14,412 nucleotides of DNA from CAVPRW01 sp046727435 [NCBI: bacterium] (GTDB lineage: Bacteria; Tectomicrobia; Entotheonellia; J063), in assembly GCA_046727435.1 (NCBI GenBank), contig JBKPCR010000473.1, positions 1 through 14,412 on the forward strand. The letters are read 5' to 3'. This document shows, in pieces, positions 7,317-13,778 of the stretch. Both the position numbers and the translations under genes were made by a program. The notes under the pieces were generated by a model. It was not told the origin of the DNA, did not search any database, and was given only the letters and a program-made list of their open reading frames with translations. How positions within the stretch are numbered: the stretch's first letter is position 1; each line of letters begins with the position of its first letter.

Positions 7317-8148
7317 TTAGAGCGACTTGTACACCGCCGCCTCGTAATCGCGAAAGAGTGCGATCGCCTTGGGATCAAAGAACGGCAGGAGCTGCGTCAA
7401 GAACACCCCGGTCACGCGCTGTGTCGGATCGATCCAGAAGAAGGTGTTGGCGAGTCCCGCCCACGCCAGGCTCCCAGGCGCGCGGCCTTGCGGTGTTTGC
7501 GCGGTGTTGATCAGGAAACTCAAGCCCCATTTCTGTTGCATGCCGGGGAAAAAGTTGGCGGTGCGGGAGAGCGACGGCGCGGCCGTCTTCAACTCGACGC
7601 AGTCCATGTCGCCGATGTGGTTCTGCGACATCGTGTGCACGGTCTCGGGCTTCAACACTTGATTCCCGTTGAACGTGCCGAGATGCAAGAACATCTGTGT
7701 AAAGCGTAGGTAGTCTGGCGCGGTGCTGTACAAACCACCGCCGCCCATCTGAAACTGCGGCTCCTGCGGGATTTCAAACGGGAAGACCGCGAGCGCCTCA
7801 TCCGGCCCCCGCGCATGCACGCTCGCCAGCCGCGCCCGTTGCGACGGCGAGAGTTGGAATGAGGTGCTATGCATACCGAGCCACGACTTCAGCGGCCGGG
7901 GAGTCAAGGTGCAATCTGCCGAGTTCGACGAGCTGCATCGCGGCGGCGGCCGTGATGGCCTTGGTCATCGAGGCGACCTAGACGACCGTATCGGGCGTCA
8001 TGGAGGCGTCTTTCCCAAGTTCGCGCTTGCCAAAAGCGCCTTCATACATGACGCCCTGATCCGTGGCCGCCATCGCCACGACGCCGGGCACATCCTGCGC
8101 GTGAACCGCTCGGCTTAACACCTGATCGATTGCTTGTGTGTTGGCCAT
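7317..8148 (-). pseudogene. EstB-like serine hydrolase / class C beta-lactamase family, broken
   Basis: The start is ATG 8148 with AAGGAG seven bases upstream. The N-terminal part reads MANTQAIDQVLSRAV and then KDASMTPDTVV, a TAG (7980-7978, codon 57), and VASMTKAITAAAAMQLVEL. The SMTK (Ser60, Lys63) is the catalytic S-x-x-K of beta-lactamase/transpeptidase-fold hydrolases. This frame stops at 7869-7867. The family resumes in another frame with LKSWLGMHSTSFQLSPSQRA, then FQMGGGGLYSTAPDYLRFTQM and WAGLANTFFWIDP to TAA 7317. Compared with EstB-type esterases (about 400 residues), roughly 100-130 residues are missing between the two parts, including where the Tyr-x-Asn motif should be. One nonsense codon, one frameshift and one internal deletion make it a pseudogene. 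No signal peptide is visible. Confidence 0.82.
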
Positions 8149-8271
8149 CTCCCTGCTCCTTCGCAACAAGACCAATTCTGCGCCCTAGACCCTATAATTT
8201 GCCCTGTGTGCAATTCAGAAAGTCTGATGATTTACGCCACCCTCACAACTAGATGAAGGCAAGTACCTGAG

Positions 8272-9683
8272 TCATCGTAGAGGGCCTTCTGACACCGCCG
8301 GTTTGATGTTCTGGTTGTGGCGGAACAGATTCGTTGGGTCGTACTTCTGCTTCAGCTCTGCCAGACGCTGATAGTTGGCACCATAGGCTGCCCGGACTAG
8401 GTCCGCGCCCTCTTCGAACTCTTGCCCGATGTCGTTGACGTAGACCCCGCCAGTAGCGTAAGGCTGCAGGGCTTGCCACAGCTCCCGGGTCCAGCGCACG
8501 TGGCGCGCCGACTCGCTGGGAGCCAGCCATTGGGCGATGAGGATCAGATTGTACAGAGCCTCCCGGTGGCCATAGGCAGTACTGCCCCGCTGCATGGCCC
8601 CACCGGTCTGCTGGAAGAAGGGCACAGACAGGGGGGAGGGGACTTTATCGAAGTAGTCGACCAGGATGTCGATGGCCTCGTCACTGATCTCCCGCAGAAA
8701 GTGGGCTTTCTCGTAGTATTGGTGCCGGGGGGGACCACAGCGTCTAACATGCTTTGCAGCTCTGTGTAGACCATGGGGCGGATTTGATCCAGCAGCGGTG
8801 GGCCAAACTGGCGGACCGGCGCGATCAACCGCTCCCCCTCGGCCAGAGGTCCGTTGTAGCATACGCCCACGGCGACCATCTTGGCCCCTTCAGCTGAGGT
8901 GAGGAGAGCCGCGTAGGTGGTCGCCTCTTCGTGGGTCGAGCGGGAGAAGTCACGGTAAAACTGCAAAATGTCTTTAGCCCTCTCAAACGGATGGAACACG
9001 AGACCTGCCAGCAGCATGCCGACCGGATAGAGGCGGTACTCGAAAGAGGTCACCACGCCAAAGTTGCCCCCGCCGCCCCGCACGCCCCAGAAGAGATCCG
9101 GGTGCTCGGTGTCGCTGGCAATCCTACACTGGCCGTCGGCAGTGACGATATCCACAGACGTCAGATTGTCGGAGACGAGCCCGTAGTGGTTCCCCAGCCA
9201 GCCATGGCCACCACCCAAAGTGAGGCCGGCGATGCCAGTATCGGCGACGGTGCCCCCGGTGGTGGCCAGACCGAACGCCTGGGTCTCGCGGTCAAACTCG
9301 CCCCACTTCACCCCACCCTCCGCACGCACCGTGTGTCGAACGGGATCGACTCGGATGCCCTTCATCAAAGACAGGTCGATCACGAGCCCGCCGTTGCAGA
9401 CATAGGTGCCGGCGAAGCTGTGGGCACCGCCACGCACGGACACGAGCAGGTGGTGGTCACGAGCGAAGGTCACGGCGGTGATGACGTCGGCCACCCCCGC
9501 AGGGCGGCAGATCAGTCCAGGCCGCCGATCGATATTGGCGTTCCAGACCTGGCGGGCCTCTTCATAGCTGTCATCGCCGGGAGCGATGAGTTAGCCACGA
9601 AGGCTCTGCTGGAATGCAGCCACGGCTGCTTCAGGAAGCATAGTCTCCCGGCCAGTGAGCGTGGTAACTCTCAGGTCTACCAT
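8272..9683 (-). pseudogene. Berberine-bridge-type FAD-binding oxidase, broken by stop and frameshift
   Basis: The true start appears to be ATG 9683 with AAGGAGG six bases upstream. The first 30 codons (MVDLRVTTLTG... AFQQSLRG) are followed by TAA (9593-9591), then LIAPGDDSYEEARQVWNAN continues in frame. The PCMH-type FAD domain has VRGGAHSFAGT, whose His (about residue 88) is the usual covalent FAD ligand, plus GGTVADTGIAGLTLGGGHG and DLFWGVRGGGGNFGVVT. Near 8727-8733, a run of seven G on the plus strand, the frame changes and the protein resumes as QYYEKAHFLREISDEAID, ending with the berberine-like motif YDPTNLFRHNQNIKP. Repaired length is about 470 residues, normal for the family (oxidation of sugars, alkaloids or lignin-like alcohols; no substrate can be named). 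A product from an internal GTG at 9494 would lack the N-terminal FAD strands. Confidence 0.87.
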
Positions 9684-9689
9684 GGCTAT

Positions 9690-9696
9690 CCTCCTT
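9690..9696 (-). promoter_or_regulatory. Shine-Dalgarno fixing the oxidase start
   Basis: AAGGAGG on the minus strand lies six bases before ATG 9683. It shows that the original reading frame began here, upstream of the TAA at codon 31, rather than at the downstream GTG. Confidence 0.7.
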
Positions 9697-9865
9697 CATT
9701 CGGTTAGTCCGAGATCGACATTGCGCCGCACAACTGTTTAGCCTGGCCCTCCCGCCTGTGGGTCCAGCCATCGGCCCGCAGCCTCATCGGGTAACGAGTG
9801 AAACCATCACATGGGTAGGCGCAGAAGCACGAGCACCCGAGAGATTTGTTCTCTCTATACTTGAC

Positions 9866-11263
9866 CTACGGCCCATTGAGCCGATCGCGCTGGATCGCCA
9901 GTGCGGCAATGCTTTTGCCCATCTGGTTCCCAGCCCGCTCATCGCTGGGGTAGTGGATGCCGCCGTAGATGCGGGACAGGCCGGCCTCCTCGCCCAGATA
10001 CTGCCATTGGGCTGCCTCCTGCGGGAACATGTAGCCAACAAACGCCGTGACCGCGCTGGCAATGATCGCGGCGTTCGAGACGTAGGCGGGATGGTTCGGC
10101 ACCGGAATCAATGGCACAATCGTATAGTCCGCCATGCTGGGTCGTAGCTGCCAGTAGGTGTATTTGGCATCGTGTGCGGCGATGTAGGCGTACATTTGCA
10201 GGACGGCAAACGGCGCCAGCAGCCGCACCTCCCGCGGCACGCTGAGCCGCTCCCGGCGCACCAGCGCATAGCCTGGCTCCCAGACGAAGTCGAGGCTCTT
10301 GGCAACAAAGTTGGTGGCGATGGCACGCTGGGACGGCGTCGGGTGACTGTTGATCCGTTTCAGCCATGCCAGCTCCTCCTGGAACTCTGCCGAGCCGAAG
10401 GCGGGCGGCGGCTCTGGACGGAACTGATCGCCCCGCGTCAATAGCCACGGCTTCCAGGTGCCCATCAACGGCTCCAGCGGGTTCTTCCCGCCCCAGAGTC
10501 CTGGCCCGGTCGGCACCGTGCCGGTCCACTTGGCGTCTGAGCCGTCGGTGGCGGCGCGGGCGAGCGCCTGCTGCGCTACCGCCTGGCCGAGGGTGAACCC
10601 GGCATCGAGGTCACTGCGGTAGTTGGCGCTCATCAGCAGCCGCGTCTGCCCCAACTCCATGGCCATGGCCTTCAGGTTGGCCTCTTCTTTTGGGAAAAAC
10701 GCCGTCAGAATGCCGACCGCTGTTCCCGCGATCGCCATGTGCTCGGATGGATACGACGGCTCTGGCACTGGGACTCAGCCGGTAATCGTAGCAGCCAGGA
10801 TCACGGCCGGTACCATCTGGCTGGGTGGCTTGCGGTTGAACTGGTACTTTGCAGCCCAGGTTGCGATCAGGGCGTCGTGCAGCGCCGTGTGCAGAATGGC
10901 CGCCAACCGCGCCTGGCGGTTCGGACTCTGCGGTGGCGAGGCTCGGGCGAGCGCAAAGGCGAGATCGTGCCAGCGCTGCGTGGCGGGCATAGCGTTGTAG
11001 TACTGAATCGCCGTGTTGGCGCTAGGCGACCGCTCCTTCTGAAGCTGTTGCAGTTCAGCCAACTCAGCTTTGGTCTGGTCCGAGGTCTCGGCCGGCGGCA
11101 CTGGCACCTGGATGTCGGTGCTGGAGGTGAGCACCCATGTCTTCCACTGTCCGACTTTCGGGCCATCGCTGATGACCTCACCGCTGGCGGGGAGTGCCAT
11201 GACGCCCAGGAGCGCCAGCGTCATCACGACGAGTCTTATAGCGTGCCACTTATGCGTGAACAT
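9866..11263 (-). pseudogene. Vanadium haloperoxidase/PAP2-like protein with in-frame TGA
   Basis: The start is ATG 11263 with AAGGGAGG six bases upstream; the stop is TAG at 9868-9866. The N-terminus MFTHKWHAIRLVVMTLALLG... ASG is a likely signal peptide. The frame is continuous over 465 codons except for TGA at 10777-10775 (codon 163), between AAKYQFNRKPP (motif 1 of the first half) and PEPSYPSEHM (motif 2). Beyond it the protein reads normally through TKWTGTVPTGPGLW-like linkers to a second PAP2-like half: AKYTYWQLRP, NHPAYVSNAA and SRIYGGIHYPSD. It is a diverged paralogue of the next upstream gene. The first half has TRLLMSANYRSD where SRxxxGxHxxxD is expected (Asn for His) and Pro for motif-1 Arg. 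Either it is a pseudogene or it makes two partial proteins; reinitiation at GTG 10768 has no evident RBS. Confidence 0.82.
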
Positions 11264-11269
11264 GATCGT

Positions 11270-11277
11270 CCTCCCTT
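11270..11277 (-). promoter_or_regulatory. Shine-Dalgarno of the TGA-interrupted haloperoxidase-like gene
   Basis: Minus-strand AAGGGAGG lies six bases from ATG 11263. The block AAGGGAGGACGATCATG is nearly identical to AAGGGAGGACTGATCATG at the intact paralogue, consistent with gene duplication including the leader. Confidence 0.65.
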
Positions 11278-11345
11278 CTCTCTCCAGAACCCACCCTCCT
11301 CGTTCTGAGCCACTATGTCAGAGACAGTGACCTCGTCCCCCACCG

Positions 11346-12737
11346 TCATTCGGCGCCGTCACGTTTCGCGCGTTCGATCACCACTGCCCCGACGCGGCGT
11401 CCCAGCTCCCAGCCCGCCTCCACGTCGCTCCGGAAATGGATGCCCGCCCAGATCCGCGACTCCCCGAACTCCTGCGCCCACCCTTGGTAACGCGCGGCCT
11501 CGCGTGGGAACAGATGGCCGAGCATGAGCGTGGAGGCCATGCCGAGGGTCGCCGCATTCGACACGTAGGTCGGGAAGTTGGGGTTCGGGACCACGGTGGT
11601 GATGGTGGTGTCGAATTGATTGGGTCGCGCCGTCCAGTAATGAAACTTCGCGTCCTGCGAGGCGATGTAGCCTTCGTAATGGGCGACGTGCACCAGTGCA
11701 TACGCCCGCGCCGCCCGCGGTGCATTGCGGTCGAGCCCGGCCTCAGCTAGCTGCCGGCCGATCTCGTCGCTCAGCCGGTAGCTGAGTCCCGCCCCACCAT
11801 ACTGCCCGTACTGCCAATAGGAGGCTTTGCCGTTGGTGACCGGCGTGCGCTTGAAGTTTTTCACCTCGGCGACCTCGGCGGCGCGCTCGGCGGAGTCGGG
11901 GGCCGGCGGCGGGCCCGGCCGGAACTGGCTCGCTGAGGACAGCACGAAGAGCCTCCACCGCATCTCATCGATGCCGACGGGATCCTTACCCTGCCACAGG
12001 CCAGGACCGACTGGCACTGTTCCCGCCCACTTTGTCCCATCGAGCTTGAGGTACTCGATCACCCGGGCCCCGACGGCCCGACCGAGCTCGAGCCCAGCGC
12101 GCGCATCGCTCGGATAGACGACGCCAGCCATCACGCGGCTGCGCGACGCCTCCTCGGCGGCCGTGGTGAAGCGCTGCGCTTCCTCGGGGAAGAGGTGAGC
12201 GAGCACGGTCGAGCCCGCACCGGCTGCGACAGAGTGCTCACATGGATAGGACGGGCTTTGGGGTGCCGGCAGGGCGGTCGCCAGCTGGGGATCCGACTCC
12301 CCAGGTCGGCGCCGGTTGTGGGCGTACTTCGAGTCCCAGGCGGCAATCGTCGCATCATGGATTGCCACATTCAGCATGGCGAAGGCGCGGAGCCCGGTGG
12401 GCCCGAACATGTTCTTGGCGACGCGGGTGTCGATGAGCATCTCGTTCCAGCGAAACGCGGGCGACCAGAAGTCCCAATACCGGATGCGCTCCAGCGTGGC
12501 CGCGTCGCGCCCCCCGGCCAGGGCCTGGAGCTCTTGGATCTCGGTCGCCGTCGCCTGGGTATCCGGAGGCGGCGGCAGCCGGAGCTCCTTGCCTGAGGTG
12601 AGCACCCAGGTCCGCCACTCACCCGCGCCCGGCTCGATGGGGCCCGCGGCCGTCTGCGCTGAAGCGGTTAACATCAGACCAGCCAACAGGAGGCTCACAC
12701 TCACAAGCACAGTTGAACACTCAGCTCGATGACGCAT
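11346..12737 (-). CDS. Secreted vanadium haloperoxidase/PAP2-like protein with two half-domains
   Basis: A 463-residue protein. I chose ATG 12737, preceded by AAAGGGAGG seven bases upstream, over an open extension to 12800 without an RBS. A signal peptide with hydrophobic core LVSVSLLLAGLMLTA ends at about ASA-QT (25-28). Half one (about 100-230) has K137-x6-R144-P145, SPSYPCEHS (His168) and SRVMAGVVYPSD (200-211), with Val207 where the axial His belongs. Half two (about 340-460) has K364-x6-R371-P372, FPTYVSNAA (393-395 SNA where SGH is expected) and SRIWAGIHFRSD (427-438), with His434 intact. The fold is the acid phosphatase/vanadium haloperoxidase helix bundle, which binds vanadate or phosphate. 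Canonical enzymes oxidise halides with peroxide or hydrolyse phosphomonoesters; which applies here, if either, is unclear because no half has a full set of residues. It is an exported protein and a paralogue of the next downstream gene. Confidence 0.85.
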   Translation of the reverse strand: MRHRAECSTVLVSVSLLLAGLMLTASAQTAAGPIEPGAGEWRTWVLTSGKELRLPPPPDTQATATEIQELQALAGGRDAATLERIRYWDFWSPAFRWNEMLIDTRVAKNMFGPTGLRAFAMLNVAIHDATIAAWDSKYAHNRRRPGESDPQLATALPAPQSPSYPCEHSVAAGAGSTVLAHLFPEEAQRFTTAAEEASRSRVMAGVVYPSDARAGLELGRAVGARVIEYLKLDGTKWAGTVPVGPGLWQGKDPVGIDEMRWRLFVLSSASQFRPGPPPAPDSAERAAEVAEVKNFKRTPVTNGKASYWQYGQYGGAGLSYRLSDEIGRQLAEAGLDRNAPRAARAYALVHVAHYEGYIASQDAKFHYWTARPNQFDTTITTVVPNPNFPTYVSNAATLGMASTLMLGHLFPREAARYQGWAQEFGESRIWAGIHFRSDVEAGWELGRRVGAVVIERAKRDGAE

Positions 12738-12744
12738 GATCAGT

Positions 12745-12753
12745 CCTCCCTTT
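12745..12753 (-). promoter_or_regulatory. Shine-Dalgarno fixing the start of the intact haloperoxidase-like gene
   Basis: Minus-strand AAAGGGAGG lies seven bases before ATG 12737. It decides against the longer open frame reaching 12800 and leaves a 40-base gap to the stop of the DoxX-like gene. Confidence 0.7.
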
Positions 12754-12777
12754 TGCAGTGCGCCGTATGTCGCGACG

Positions 12778-13680
12778 CTAATCGCGACGATCACCTGCAC
12801 TAAGCGTGCGCAGCCAGCAGTAGGGAATTATCCCACGCGCAGCCACGCCGTGTGCCCCGAGCACCCGCTGAAAGCCAATCCAGAACAGGGGTGCAGCATA
12901 GCTGCTGCCGCGCTCCATCACCTCCCACCAGGCGCCATAGGTCCGCGCCGAAACGTACAGGAATTCGGTCGCAAGCTTCCCCCCGCACACGAACACGAAG
13001 AAGGCCGCGACCTTCACTCCTAAACACAAAACCCCCAGGAGCATCTCGAAGCCGCCAATTACTGCTCTTACGGTTGGTAACGACACGCCGAGGCCCCCCA
13101 AGCCCGCGGCCTGATAAAACTGGAGGAGATTCTGTTTCCCCATGATGAGTCCGAAGCCACCATGGCCGATGAGCATGCCGGCCATGATACCGCGGAGGGC
13201 CAACTGCGCAGTTTGCGCCCGGGCCGCGGTGAATCGCGGCACCTCGGTGATGACGGTGAACCAAGAGGTCCGCTGGGTTCCAACGCCATGCACCCACAGC
13301 ATCAGCAGGGGCACGCCGAAGTTATAGGAGCGTTCGAGAAACTCCCACCAGCCTTCGCCGGTGAGGGGGCGGAGCAAGGCGGTGAAGAATCCCCAACAGG
13401 ACATATACAGCAGGGCAGCCCGTATCGGCGCTACGAGTGCCAGCGTCCCCAAGGCGATATCCACGCTTCCGACGAGGGGCATGAGCGTCATGGCCCAGCC
13501 GGCGGGGATGCCGAATGTTCCAAAATAGGGGACCCAAGCCTCTTTGGTGAGGATACCAAAGGCGCCATGGCCGACAAACTCGCAAAACAAGGCAAGGCGA
13601 AACAGCCAGTGGAGTTTCCATTCCAGTGTGTGGCGGGCAGTCATATCTACGATTGACGTCGAGATGGCATCCTGCGGCAT
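12778..13680 (-). CDS. DoxX-like membrane protein with internal duplication
   Basis: A 300-residue polytopic membrane protein. ATG 13680 is chosen because GGAGG lies five bases upstream; the frame is open to 13737 but that extension runs into the upstream hairpin. Two similar halves are evident. Half one has GHGAFG (38-43), a helix PLVGSVDIALGTLALV, then GWWEFLERSYNFGVPLLML (from about 110). Half two has GHGGFG (172-177), IGGFEMLLGVLCLGV, then AWWEVMERGSSYAAPLFWI (from about 250). Each half has about four helices, like the four-helix DoxX/DoxD family (quinone- or thiosulfate-linked in archaea, often uncharacterised in bacteria). I therefore call it DoxX-like by topology and the GHG...G pattern, not by a decisive motif. 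Conserved His, Trp-Trp-Glu and Glu-Arg residues could bind a cofactor. It lies 40 bases upstream of the intact haloperoxidase-like gene and probably shares its transcript. Confidence 0.65.
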   Translation of the reverse strand: MPQDAISTSIVDMTARHTLEWKLHWLFRLALFCEFVGHGAFGILTKEAWVPYFGTFGIPAGWAMTLMPLVGSVDIALGTLALVAPIRAALLYMSCWGFFTALLRPLTGEGWWEFLERSYNFGVPLLMLWVHGVGTQRTSWFTVITEVPRFTAARAQTAQLALRGIMAGMLIGHGGFGLIMGKQNLLQFYQAAGLGGLGVSLPTVRAVIGGFEMLLGVLCLGVKVAAFFVFVCGGKLATEFLYVSARTYGAWWEVMERGSSYAAPLFWIGFQRVLGAHGVAARGIIPYCWLRTLSAGDRRD

Positions 13681-13727
13681 ACGCTCCTCCACGGTGATAA
13701 GCTGTGCTGGCAGCCAAATAGGCGAAA

Positions 13728-13768
13728 CCCGCCGCACCTCACCCCCAATCGGTGAGGCGTGCGGCGGG
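13728..13768 (-). terminator. Strong hairpin after the third haloperoxidase-like gene
   Basis: CCCGCCGCACCTCACC (13728-13743) pairs with GGTGAGGCGTGCGGCGGG (13751-13768), interrupted only by a two-base bulge, with a 7-base loop. On the minus strand it starts 10 bases after the TAA at 13779 and is followed by GGGTTTCG, a short T run. It probably terminates the upstream transcript and separates it from the DoxX-like gene. Confidence 0.65.
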
Positions 13769-13778
13769 CTGCCTGCGG

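Noticed and set aside
8160-8230. Possible sigma-70 promoter upstream of the serine hydrolase on the minus strand (TTATAG-like -10)
   Set aside because: No -35 element at proper spacing; the AT-rich patch alone is not enough.
8931-9707. Long open frame of 258 codons on the plus strand
   Set aside because: It lies antisense to the FAD oxidase, whose protein motifs are unmistakable on the minus strand; the plus-strand translation has no recognisable domain and results from GC-rich codon structure.
9836-9858. Small inverted repeat AGAGA/TCTCT after the TGA-interrupted haloperoxidase-like gene
   Set aside because: A stem of five base pairs without a T tract is too weak to call a terminator.
10775-10777. 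TGA read as selenocysteine or a recoded sense codon
   Set aside because: The aligned paralogue has a non-conserved small residue there, not Cys, and TAA and TAG also interrupt nearby genes, so a TGA-specific code change is not supported.
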